From an uncultured bacterium (lineage in GTDB: Bacteria; Verrucomicrobiota; Verrucomicrobiia; CAIQCK01), in contig CAIQCK010000077.1 in NCBI GenBank assembly GCA_903870275.1, positions 1 to 64,000 of the forward strand: 64,000 nt of DNA, written 5' to 3'. Position 1 is the stretch's first letter, and each line of letters starts with the position of its first letter. The notes beneath the pieces are model-generated. The model saw only the letters and a program-made list of their open reading frames with translations. It was not told the DNA's origin and did no database searches. Below are positions 1-8,028 of this stretch, one piece after another. A program made the translations under genes and the position numbers.

Positions 1-139
1 GTTTCGCTCCATCGTTTCCACCCGTTTCGGACTCACCCGAAAAAGTGGTAACTTTCAGACCGAAATCGCTGGAAACTTTGCTCCGAAATCACTGGTAACT
101 TATTCCCGAAACGCCTGGTAACGTTCCCCCGAAATACGC
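1..139. repeat. 23-bp tandem repeats with an inverted copy, insertion-sequence-end-like
   Basis: Four complete units of exactly 23 bp start at 37, 60, 83 and 106, and a fifth begins at 129. The common core reads CCGAAATCxCTGGTAACTT. A diverged copy in opposite orientation lies at about 8-30 (read on the minus strand: CCGAAAC, then TGGAAAC). Only 6 bp separate the two orientations. Arrays of short transposase-binding repeats near the tips are known for IS21-family elements, so this may be the remains of such an end. No transposase gene is in view, so the family assignment is inference. Confidence 0.5.
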
Positions 140-250
140 AGTTTGATCACCTTTTGGAAGGTCAAACAGCCAGGCGAGGAGATTAAAGAACTGCCGTTGC
201 TGCCAATGTCCGAGGTAAAGAAGACCGTCAAGGGATCAGGTGGCAAATAA
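122..250 (+). pseudogene. possible 3' remnant of an unidentified gene
   Basis: The frame is open from 122 to the TAA at 248-250 and would encode about 42 residues including ITFWKVKQPGEEIKELPLLP. It has no usable start and is entered directly from the 23-bp repeat array. The composition looks protein-like, with charged residues and a basic end, but no family is recognised. It could be the tail of a gene cut by the insertion-like sequence, or chance. Confidence 0.2.
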
Positions 251-307
251 CAAATAATGGGGCGGATTGATGTAGTTGCAGGAATCCAAAACAGAAACAC
301 TGACTAA

Positions 308-1489
308 ATGAAAACTCGATTTGCTCGTTTGTCGAAAGCGGTGGTTGTGCTGGCGTTGTTGTCTTCTCTGTTGGTCCAGGGAACGGGAACGGCAGCGGCG
401 GCCGGCGTTTTTGCCGGCAAACTTCAGCATCTGGTTGATGAGAACATCATGGCGGGCGCGGTGATGCTGGTTGGAGACAAGGACAAGGTGTTCGATGTCG
501 AGGCGGTCGGCTACTCCGATCTGGCGGCAAAAAAGCCCATGAAGACGGACGATCTGTTCTGGATCGCCTCCATGTCGAAGCCGATCACCGCCGCCGCGCT
601 GTTGATGCTGGTGGACGAAGGGCGGGTGAAGCTGAACGACCCGGTGGAAAAATACATCCCCGAGTTCAAGACACTCAAGGTGGCCAAGCCGGACAAAACC
701 CTCGTGCCCCCCAGTCATCCGATCACCATACGCGAAATCCTCTCCCACACGAGCGGCATGGGTTTCCTCAACGCGAAGGACAAACACATCATTGATTCGG
801 CGCCGTTGGCTGAGTCCATCCAGAATGACCTCCTCGAACCCCTTCTGTTCGATCCAGGCACCGGCTACAAATATTCCAACGAGGGGATTGATACGGCGGG
901 CCGAATTATTGAGATCGTGAGCGGAATGCCATACGAAAAATTCCTGCAAGAGCGATTGTTTTTGCCGCTGGGAATGAAGGACACGACGTTTTTCCCCTCG
1001 GCAGCCCAGTTGCAGCGGCTGGCCAAGAGCTACAAAACGAAGAAGGACAAGAGCGGGTTGGAGGAGGCGCAAATCGGATACCTCAAATATCCGCTGGACG
1101 GGCCGGGACGTTATCCTGCCCCGGGTGGCGGTCTGTTCTCCACCGCGCAAGACGTAGCGTGTTTCTGTCAGATGCTGGCCAATGGCGGGACGTTTAAGGG
1201 GAAGGTCTATCTCTCGAAGGAAACCGTCCACGAGATGACGATCAAACAGACCGGCCCCCTGGTAAAGGACAACTACGGTTTGGGAATTACCGCGCAGGAT
1301 GGAAGTAACTTTGGTCACGGCGGGGCCTACAAGACCAACATGACTGTTGATCATGGCCAGATTCGGGTCTTTCTCGTGCAGCAGGCCAGTGCGTGGGCCA
1401 AGGGAGATCCACAGGGTGAATTCATAGCGGAAGCCAAAAGGATTTATCCGCCTGTTGCCGCGGCACTGGACAGCTCAACCAAACCATAG
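308..1489 (+). CDS. secreted serine hydrolase, beta-lactamase (class C)/esterase family
   Basis: The 393-residue protein has an N-terminal signal peptide (about residues 1-32). It carries the three family motifs: SxxK as S88-M-S-K91, YxN as YSN in GYKYSNEG, and HGG in the C-terminal part (FGHGGAY) in place of the KTG box. Class C beta-lactamases, D-aminopeptidases and EstB-type esterases share this fold. The HGG box and lack of a typical beta-lactamase KTG favour an esterase or peptidase acting in the periplasm or outside the cell, but the substrate cannot be read. It stands alone, with 230 bp to the next gene, and its length is normal for the family. Confidence 0.85.
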   Translation: MKTRFARLSKAVVVLALLSSLLVQGTGTAAAAGVFAGKLQHLVDENIMAGAVMLVGDKDKVFDVEAVGYSDLAAKKPMKTDDLFWIASMSKPITAAALLMLVDEGRVKLNDPVEKYIPEFKTLKVAKPDKTLVPPSHPITIREILSHTSGMGFLNAKDKHIIDSAPLAESIQNDLLEPLLFDPGTGYKYSNEGIDTAGRIIEIVSGMPYEKFLQERLFLPLGMKDTTFFPSAAQLQRLAKSYKTKKDKSGLEEAQIGYLKYPLDGPGRYPAPGGGLFSTAQDVACFCQMLANGGTFKGKVYLSKETVHEMTIKQTGPLVKDNYGLGITAQDGSNFGHGGAYKTNMTVDHGQIRVFLVQQASAWAKGDPQGEFIAEAKRIYPPVAAALDSSTKP

Positions 1490-1721
1490 GACTGGAGACG
1501 AATTCAACGAGAGGCAGCAGTTCAGAGTACCGCCGTTTTTACTTGCCTAGCCGCGAAATTCCTCGAATATTCTCCGTAACAAGACGTGACAGTTCGCATG
1601 TGGAATTGGCGATTGGGGCGCGTTGGCCGGTTTTGTAAGTCCGAACAGACACGCGTATAAGGCTTGGGTGTCTTGGTTCAAGTTCTGCTGGGCGCGCCAG
1701 TTGTTATATTAAGGGAAAACC
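1490..1721. other. intergenic region, nothing recognised
   Basis: This spacer separates two same-strand genes. Apart from a weak purine-rich ribosome site (AAGGGAAAACC) just before the ATG at 1722 I see no hairpin, repeat or small gene. Confidence 0.4.
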
Positions 1722-3077
1722 ATGGCTCTCGCACCAAACGCTCAAGTGCTAAAAAAACCAGTTGATCGGGTCGTGGGGGTGTTTGCGGAGACGTTCGGCC
1801 TGGCGCGCACCGTTACCACCGGCATCATTCTCCTGGTCGTCTTCGTGGCGATGTCCGTGACTTGCTTTCTTCTGATGTCACCACCACCCAACGTCATTAC
1901 CATGACGGCTGGTCCCAAAGACAGCATCTTCACCATGAACGCCGAGAAATACGCGGTGATCTTGGAGAGCAAGGGCGTGAAATTGAACATCCTGCCGTCC
2001 GAGGGGTCCTTGGAAAACCTCAAGCGCTTGAGCGACCCTGCCTTCCGCGTGGACATAGGGTTTGTCCAAGGCGGTGTGACCAACTCGGTGACGACAGACA
2101 AGCTGGTCTCGCTGGGGAGCATTTCGTATCAACCGCTGCTGGTTTTTTGTCGCAGCGACAAACCGTTGACGCTGATTTCCGAACTGACCGGCAAGCGGCT
2201 GGCCGTCGGGCCGGAAGGCAGCGGCACCCGGTCGCTGGCGTTGACATTGCTCGAAGCCAACGGCATCAAACCCGGCGGCTCGACAACGTTGGTGGACCTG
2301 GAGGGGAAAGCCGCGTCCAAGGCGCTACAGGAGGGCAGTATTGACGCCGCGTTTTTGATGGGGGAATCCGCCTCGCGCGACGTCATGCGTACCTTGTTGC
2401 GAACCGAAGGAATCCATCTGCTGGATTTTTCACAGGCCGATGCTTACACGCGTCGCATCACTTATTTGAATAAGCTGGTTTTGCCCCGGGGATCCATTGA
2501 ATTTGGCAAAGACCTCCCCCCGCACGATCTCAATCTGATCGGCCCGACGGTCGAAATCATCGCCCGACCAAGTCTGCATCCGGCGTTGTCAGACCTGCTG
2601 CTGGAGGCGGCGCGCGAGGTGCATGGACACGCGACCGTGTTGCAACGGCAAGGCGAGTTTCCGGCCCCGCTGGAACACGATTTCCGCATCAGTGAAGACG
2701 CGAGCCGTTTCTACAAATCGGGCAAGAGCTTGTTGTATCGCTGGCTTCCTTTCTGGATGGCCAGTCTTGTGAACCGCATCATCGTGGTGTTTGTGCCCAT
2801 GATTCTGGTGGTGATTCCCGGTTTGCGAATCATTCCCAAGATGTATCGGTGGCAGGTCCAGCGGCGCATTTACCGGTGGTATGGAGAACTGCTGGTGCTC
2901 GAACGGAGTTTGTTGGCGCGCATGGAGCCGGGAAAGCGGCAGGAATTGATTCAACGGCTCGACCAGATCGAGCAAGCGGTCAACAAAATGAAAGTGCCGT
3001 CGTCCTTCGCCGACCAGTTCTACGGACTCCGCGGCCACATCAATTTTGTTCGCGACCGGCTCGCGGATCGTCCGTAG
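1722..3077 (+). CDS. TAXI-family solute-binding protein with C-terminal membrane anchor
   Basis: The central part (about residues 60-310) reads as a TAXI-type TRAP transporter binding domain: it starts MTAGPKDSIF, continues through LPSEGSLENLKRL and DIGFVQGG, and has the GPEGSGTRSLALTLL segment with the usual alternation of two lobes. An uncleaved-looking membrane segment lies near residues 33-53, and a second near 335-360 is followed by about 90 cytoplasmic residues rich in charged, coiled-coil-like sequence. Classical TAXI proteins are soluble periplasmic receptors next to a DctQM-like permease; none is present here. A sensory or tethering role is therefore as likely as transport. Confidence 0.75.
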   Translation: MALAPNAQVLKKPVDRVVGVFAETFGLARTVTTGIILLVVFVAMSVTCFLLMSPPPNVITMTAGPKDSIFTMNAEKYAVILESKGVKLNILPSEGSLENLKRLSDPAFRVDIGFVQGGVTNSVTTDKLVSLGSISYQPLLVFCRSDKPLTLISELTGKRLAVGPEGSGTRSLALTLLEANGIKPGGSTTLVDLEGKAASKALQEGSIDAAFLMGESASRDVMRTLLRTEGIHLLDFSQADAYTRRITYLNKLVLPRGSIEFGKDLPPHDLNLIGPTVEIIARPSLHPALSDLLLEAAREVHGHATVLQRQGEFPAPLEHDFRISEDASRFYKSGKSLLYRWLPFWMASLVNRIIVVFVPMILVVIPGLRIIPKMYRWQVQRRIYRWYGELLVLERSLLARMEPGKRQELIQRLDQIEQAVNKMKVPSSFADQFYGLRGHINFVRDRLADRP

Positions 3078-3119
3078 TCACACCGGGACCGGGTGGAGCC
3101 CTGAGCTGCCGGCGGCATT

Positions 3120-4343
3120 TCAGTTTTTGCTCGAGGGAAGAACCTTGCCGCTGGCGTCCAGAGTGAGCGACTGTTTTTTGTCCCCTTGCTTCAACTCCAC
3201 GAGATAGGAAATCTCATCCTCTTCTTTAAGGCGGGTGATGTCTGCTTGTCCGCCCTGTCCCAACAGCGTCTGGATGGCATTCCGCACTGCCGCCGGCGTG
3301 TCCGACAACGCCACTGGCTCTTCCTCGGAGAACAGAACACCGTTGGAATCCACCGTCAGGGAGCGCGACTTCCCGCCTTTGGTTATTTCCACTTCGTAAA
3401 CAACGTCGCCTTCGTCGGTCGTCCGGTAAATGTCGGCGAGTTGTCCGCCGCGCAGCTGGGATTGAATCGTCTGTTGGACGACGGCGGGCGCCTCATTGAG
3501 GAACACCTCCATGTTGATCAGATCGCCGCCGTCGCTCACCGTGAAGTTACGGGTCCGGCCATCCTTGTCCATCTTGACGTCGTACACCAGTTTGCCTTCC
3601 TCGGTGTTCTTTTCGATCTCCAGCAGTTTTCCGCTGCCGACCTCGGCGCGAACGGTCTTTTGCACAGCCTCCGGCGTTTCGCTGAGAAGCGTCTTGAGGC
3701 CAAAAAGCTCGCCGCTGGCATTCACCGTGAAGTCGCGGGTGGCGCCGCCTTTGGTCATTTCCACTTCGTAAACCGTCTCGCCGTCCTCGGTGATCCGATT
3801 GATTTCCCTCAGGCTGCCTTTGCCCACCTGGGCCTTGATGGTTTCCTTGACCGCAGGCGGTGTCTCGTCCAGGAACACTTGCATGGTGAGTAGCTGGCCG
3901 TCGGCACTCACGGTAAAGTTGCGCGTCCTTCGGCCCCGGACCAGCTCGACATCGTATATGGTTTTTCCGGCGTCGCGGGTCTTGCTGATGTCCGTCACCT
4001 TCCCGTCGGCCGCCGCCGCCAGGATGGTCTTCTGGACCCCATACGGCGTTTCATCCAGAAACACCTGGATGTCCACCAATTCCCCCGTGGCCGCCACGGT
4101 GAACTCGCGTGTCCTGCCGTTGCGGTTCATCTCGACCTCGAAAACAATGGCGCCGTCTTCGACACTCCTGTGAATGTCCAGCAACTCTCCCTCGCCGATC
4201 TCCGCGAAGATCGTCCTCTGCACGGCGGCCGGAAAACGCGCCAACACTTTGGCCGCCATGGGCTGGATGGCATTGCTACAGATGGGCGCGAATGCCCATG
4301 TCAAAAAACAAGCGACCAGGGCCGGTTTCAAAACAAATTTCAT
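3120..4343 (-). CDS. exported protein of six PepSY-like repeats
   Basis: The 407-residue protein has a signal peptide (residues 1-25) and then six tandem repeats of about 60 residues. Each begins with a P-x-x-V-x-x-T/A-I helix (PAAVQRTI, PYGVQKTI, PPAVKETI, PEAVQKTV, PAVVQQTI, PAAVRNAI), continues with a G-x-L-x-x-I turn, and ends in a strand pair of the Y-x-V-E-x-x-x-x-G-x-x-R-x-x-T-V type. This is the shape of PepSY_like domains, which are periplasmic and often inhibitory or metal-associated. It converges with the TAXI gene and lies downstream of the His-rich peptide gene on the same strand, 117 bp away. The ligand is unknown. Confidence 0.7.
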   Translation of the reverse strand: MKFVLKPALVACFLTWAFAPICSNAIQPMAAKVLARFPAAVQRTIFAEIGEGELLDIHRSVEDGAIVFEVEMNRNGRTREFTVAATGELVDIQVFLDETPYGVQKTILAAAADGKVTDISKTRDAGKTIYDVELVRGRRTRNFTVSADGQLLTMQVFLDETPPAVKETIKAQVGKGSLREINRITEDGETVYEVEMTKGGATRDFTVNASGELFGLKTLLSETPEAVQKTVRAEVGSGKLLEIEKNTEEGKLVYDVKMDKDGRTRNFTVSDGGDLINMEVFLNEAPAVVQQTIQSQLRGGQLADIYRTTDEGDVVYEVEITKGGKSRSLTVDSNGVLFSEEEPVALSDTPAAVRNAIQTLLGQGGQADITRLKEEDEISYLVELKQGDKKQSLTLDASGKVLPSSKN

Positions 4344-4460
4344 CGTCGTCCTGTGGTGGTCAGTTGCTGGTTGGTGCCATCAGAGTTTGCCGCCGACGCC
4401 AGGAGTGACAGGAGAACCCGCAGTGGGGTTCGCGCCCGGACTCGGCGACGCGCGGTGGTT

Positions 4461-4649
4461 CTAACGATGATGGTGATGATGCCGGTGGTGATGCCGGTGA
4501 TGAGGCCGGTGGTGGTGATGCCGATGATGATGCGTTGCCGACGTTGCAGCCGGCGGTTTCGGCGCCGGCGGCGTAACGGTTTGGCTTTGCGCCGCCAGCG
4601 GCGAAAGAAGCAGGGCGGCCGCGAACAGATGAACAATGAACTTTTTCAT
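4461..4649 (-). CDS. small secreted His-rich peptide
   Basis: Starting at the ATG complementary to 4647-4649 the product is 62 residues: a good signal peptide (MKKFIVHLFAAALLLSPLAAQ), a Pro/Ala linker, and a tail in which most residues are His or Arg (runs such as HHHRHHHHRPHH). The upstream in-frame ATG at 4751 would put 34 unlikely residues before the signal peptide, so 4649 is preferred. His-rich tails bind Ni, Zn, Cu or Co. It is followed on the same strand by the PepSY-like repeat gene. A compositional artefact is possible because short His-codon repeats arise easily, but the intact signal peptide argues for a gene. Confidence 0.55.
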   Translation of the reverse strand: MKKFIVHLFAAALLLSPLAAQSQTVTPPAPKPPAATSATHHHRHHHHRPHHRHHHRHHHHHR

Positions 4650-4966
4650 GGACGTAATATAGATTGAGGTTGAACGACGCACACCCCATGAAACCCGCAC
4701 CAGCTTTTCGGCCGGGCGCCCGAGTTGTGGTTTCAAGTTGGATGTCATCATCCAGTTAATCGCGGCCCATCGTGGAATCTTTCAGAGAAAGTGATCGTTC
4801 TCTTCAACGCGGCTGATCCACACGGCGGCCGGCCAAAAATTTAGAGATTGCCATCGGCCTTGTCCATGGAAATTGAACCCGGAAACCGAAGTTGTGCCGT
4901 TCGAGCCGGATGGCGGGCGGCATGTTTCAAGCCGTGCAAATAGGGATTGGTTCGGCGCCGGGAAAA

Positions 4967-5626
4967 ATGTTAACGTTTTTTGATAACAACATGGCTGCGG
5001 AAAAACAACCGGACGAATTCATCCCGACTCGCGCGAGTTTGCTGAACCGGATGAAAGACTGGGAAGACCAGGACAGCTGGAACCAGTTTTTTCACATCTA
5101 CCGCAGGCTCATCCTCGCTACGGCACGCAAGGCCGGGCTGACGGAACAGGAATCCGAGGAGGTCCTTCAGGAGACGGTCCTCTCCGTGGCCAAGACCATC
5201 AAGGAATTCCAATACGACCGCGACCGCTGCCGCTTCAAAACGTGGCTGCAACACCTGACCCGCCGGCGCATCGCGGACCAGTTTCGTAAACGGCCGCGCG
5301 AGCAAGCCGCCAGCGCCATGCGATCCGGCGAGACCTCCGCCACCGATCCGATCGAGCGCGTGGCCGACCCCGGCGGTCAGAACATCGAGACCGTTTGGGA
5401 AGAGGAATGGCAGCAAAAAATCCTCGACGCGGCAGTGGAGCGCGTGAAAGGCCGTGTGGACGCGGAGCAATACCAGATTTTCGACTTTTATGTGTTGCGG
5501 AAAATGCCGCCCGGAGAAGTCGCCGCCGCGCTCGGCGTCAGCATTGGACAGGTCTATCTCGTCAAACACCGGGTTTCCAGTTTGGTCAAAAAAGAAGTCA
5601 AACTTCTTGAGACCAAGATGGGTTGA
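4967..5626 (+). CDS. RNA polymerase sigma factor, ECF subfamily
   Basis: Region 2 is clear: WNQFFHIYRRLILATARKAG, then EESEEVLQET-like acidic stretch (ESEEVLQETV), then FKTWLQHLTRRRIADQFRKR. Region 4 follows with a helix-turn-helix, PPGEVAAALGVSIGQVYLVK. The product is 219 residues from the ATG at 4967; the ATG at 4991 is an equally possible start, and the open frame reaches back to 4892. It lies 30 bp before a membrane Ser/Thr kinase gene on the same strand, an arrangement common in Planctomycetes and Verrucomicrobia where kinase and sigma factor are thought to signal together. No anti-sigma factor gene is visible. Confidence 0.88.
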   Translation: MLTFFDNNMAAEKQPDEFIPTRASLLNRMKDWEDQDSWNQFFHIYRRLILATARKAGLTEQESEEVLQETVLSVAKTIKEFQYDRDRCRFKTWLQHLTRRRIADQFRKRPREQAASAMRSGETSATDPIERVADPGGQNIETVWEEEWQQKILDAAVERVKGRVDAEQYQIFDFYVLRKMPPGEVAAALGVSIGQVYLVKHRVSSLVKKEVKLLETKMG

Positions 5627-5656
5627 TGCCGCCTGCCGCGAGCGACTCGTTGAACC

Positions 5657-7927
5657 ATGAATCAAGCCCCACCGGAACCAACGCCACCAACAGGCGATGA
5701 TTCCGTTTCCTCCCGCAAGGTGATCCATTGGGCGGACACTCCTCCCGCGAACTTCGACTACGAACTGCTGCGCCGGGTGGGCCACGGTGGTTATGGCGAA
5801 GTCTGGCTCGTGCGCGACGCGACCGGCCAGCTTCGCGCCTGCAAGGTGGTCTATCGCGACAGCTTCGGCAACGACCGCCCCTACGAGCGCGAATACGTCG
5901 GCATCCGCAAATTCGAACCGGTCTCCCGCGCCAGCGACAGCCAGATCAGCATCTTCCAGGTCGGTCGCCGCGACGACGAGGGATATTTTTACTACATCAT
6001 GGAACTGGCCGACGACGCCAACACCGGCGGGGAAGTGCATCCGGACCTCTACGTTCCCAAAACGCTCAAGAGCGAGTTGCGCCGCCGCGGACGGTTGCCC
6101 GCCGACGAGTGCCTTCGGCTCGGACTCTCTCTTAGCGCCGCCGTGGACAACCTGCACCGCAACGGGCTGATCCACCGCGACATCAAACCGGCCAACATCA
6201 TTTTCACCAACGGCGTCCCCAAGCTTGCCGACATCGGCCTAGTCACGGAGTCGGACCTGACCATTTCGTATGTCGGCACTGAAGGCGACATCCCCCCGGA
6301 AGGCCCGACCTCGCCGCAGGCGGACATTTACAGCCTCGGCAAGGTGCTCTACGAAATCAGCACCGGCAAGGATTGCATGAGCTTCCCCGAACTGCCCACC
6401 AATTTCGGCGCGTTGGCGAACCGCGAGCAATTGCTGGAGCTCAACGCGGTGGTGGCAAAGGCGTGCCACCGCGACATTCGCGCGCGTTACACGTCGGCGC
6501 AGGCACTGCACGCCGACCTGGAACTGCTGCTCCGCGGAAAATCCGTTCGCAAAACGCGCCTCCGCAAACGCCGGCTGACGCTGGCGGCGAAAGCCGTGGC
6601 GGTTCTGGCGCTGCTCGGCGTGCTGGCGGAGGGCGTGATTTATGTTCGCCATCGCCTCGTGAATCTGACGCCCGCGATGTTGGGCGCGAGCAAGCGCCCG
6701 CTGCCCGATGCCGGCCTTCTGGCGCAAAGCGAAGCAGCCGTCATGGAAAAGTGCCGCAAACAATTGGCCGGCGCCGACGACGAAGCCAGACTTTCGCTCG
6801 CCAAGGAATTGCTGGAACGGAGCACGGCCGCCGAGGATCCGGTCGCGCAGTTGGCCGGCCTGCGCGTCGCCGGCGTGCTGGCCATGGAGGCGCAGGATTT
6901 TGCCGCGGTCAGGGAGGTGTGCGCGAGGATCGCCGACCGGTTCGTGGCGGATGCCTCGCAGGTGAAACTGGACATGCTCGCCAAGGCCGGCGGGCGCGCG
7001 GCCACGCCCAAAGGCAGCGCGGATTTGGCGGAGTTTTGCGTCGCCAGCGGCTTCGAGGCGATTGCCGGCGACGACTACGCCAGCGCGGCCCAATTTGCGG
7101 CGCGCGCGACGCCCGCCGCGCAAGCCTCCGCGCTGCCCCACATTGTTCGGGAAGCCGCGTTTCTTGACTCGGAAGCGGCCCGCTGTCAGCGCGAATACGA
7201 AACCGTGAAACCGTTCGCGGAAACTTTGCGCCAGCATCCGGACGATCCGGCGGCCAGCCTACAGGTTGGAAGATTCCTCTGCTTCGCGAAGAACGATTGG
7301 GAAACCGGTCTGCCGATGATGGCGCGCGGCAACGACGCCGCGCTCAAACCGGTGCTGGACGGTGAACTCAGGAAACCGGCCGAGCTTCGCGAACAACTGG
7401 CCATCGGCGACTTGTGGTGGAACCTCGCCGCGCCGGCCGCCGAACCGGATCGGTCCCGTTTCCCACAGCGGGCGCGGTATTGGTATTTGAAGGCGCTCGC
7501 CAACTTGAGCGAGCCGGAGAAAAACAAGGTCCGGCGGCAAGTGGCAGACCGCATCCTGGTGACGCCGCCCGTCAGCAGTGAGCTGCGCATTTTCTCCCGC
7601 GTCGAAGGCGGCGAGGAAATTGACATCTTTTCGGACGCGATCCGCTGGACGAGCAGCCGCGGCTCGCAAGGCAACCGCATCAACGATGTGCCGGTGGACA
7701 ACCTCAAGCGCGGCGGCTCGAAAATCATCAAGAACAGCGGCGCCACGCGCTTGTTTCCGGAGGGCGTGGATTTCCTGACGGCGCAGTTGACCTTCAGCCA
7801 CAAGTTCAAACGGCGGGGCAAGGCGCTGCTGGAAGTCATCGCCGAGGATCACGTCCGTGTGCGGCTGGAGCAATCCGCCGGTCTCTCCGATCTTGAAGTG
7901 ACCGTCACATTTGGCAATCCTCCCTGA
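5657..7927 (+). CDS. membrane Ser/Thr protein kinase with extracytoplasmic domain
   Basis: Residues about 30-290 form a Hanks-type kinase: glycine loop VGHGGYGEVW, ATP lysine in ACKVVY, catalytic loop HRDIKPANI, then GTEGDIPPEG activation segment and DIYSLGKVLYEI. The metal-binding motif is DIG instead of DFG, a variant seen in this bacterial subgroup; the catalytic Asp residues are kept, so activity is likely. A single membrane segment (about 310-330) is followed by about 420 residues outside the membrane, rich in Ala and helical, perhaps TPR-like up to about 640, then a beta-rich end. It probably forms one transcription unit with the ECF sigma gene 30 bp upstream. Confidence 0.88.
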   Translation: MNQAPPEPTPPTGDDSVSSRKVIHWADTPPANFDYELLRRVGHGGYGEVWLVRDATGQLRACKVVYRDSFGNDRPYEREYVGIRKFEPVSRASDSQISIFQVGRRDDEGYFYYIMELADDANTGGEVHPDLYVPKTLKSELRRRGRLPADECLRLGLSLSAAVDNLHRNGLIHRDIKPANIIFTNGVPKLADIGLVTESDLTISYVGTEGDIPPEGPTSPQADIYSLGKVLYEISTGKDCMSFPELPTNFGALANREQLLELNAVVAKACHRDIRARYTSAQALHADLELLLRGKSVRKTRLRKRRLTLAAKAVAVLALLGVLAEGVIYVRHRLVNLTPAMLGASKRPLPDAGLLAQSEAAVMEKCRKQLAGADDEARLSLAKELLERSTAAEDPVAQLAGLRVAGVLAMEAQDFAAVREVCARIADRFVADASQVKLDMLAKAGGRAATPKGSADLAEFCVASGFEAIAGDDYASAAQFAARATPAAQASALPHIVREAAFLDSEAARCQREYETVKPFAETLRQHPDDPAASLQVGRFLCFAKNDWETGLPMMARGNDAALKPVLDGELRKPAELREQLAIGDLWWNLAAPAAEPDRSRFPQRARYWYLKALANLSEPEKNKVRRQVADRILVTPPVSSELRIFSRVEGGEEIDIFSDAIRWTSSRGSQGNRINDVPVDNLKRGGSKIIKNSGATRLFPEGVDFLTAQLTFSHKFKRRGKALLEVIAEDHVRVRLEQSAGLSDLEVTVTFGNPP

Positions 7928-8028
7928 ACCGCCGTGCGCGTCATGTGAGATGAGGATTGAACACGCGGACGCGGCATGATAAAGACCCCATTCAAGGATT
8001 AGCGGCGGCGAATGTCAATAATACGACT

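Noticed and set aside
37-139. CRISPR array at the left edge
   Set aside because: The 23-bp units are contiguous and similar over their whole length with no unique spacers, and the neighbouring copy is inverted.
236-1354. Long minus-strand open frame opposite the serine hydrolase
   Set aside because: It is a GC-rich shadow frame full of Arg/His/Gln with no domain pattern; the plus-strand gene has signal peptide and all catalytic motifs.
4461-4560. His-codon repeats as simple sequence noise only
   Set aside because: Considered as an artefact, but the intact signal peptide and start in frame make a real peptide more likely, so it was kept with moderate confidence.
4970-6175. 401-residue minus-strand open frame across the sigma factor and kinase genes
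   Set aside because: It overlaps two genes with clear families and has no recognisable motif.
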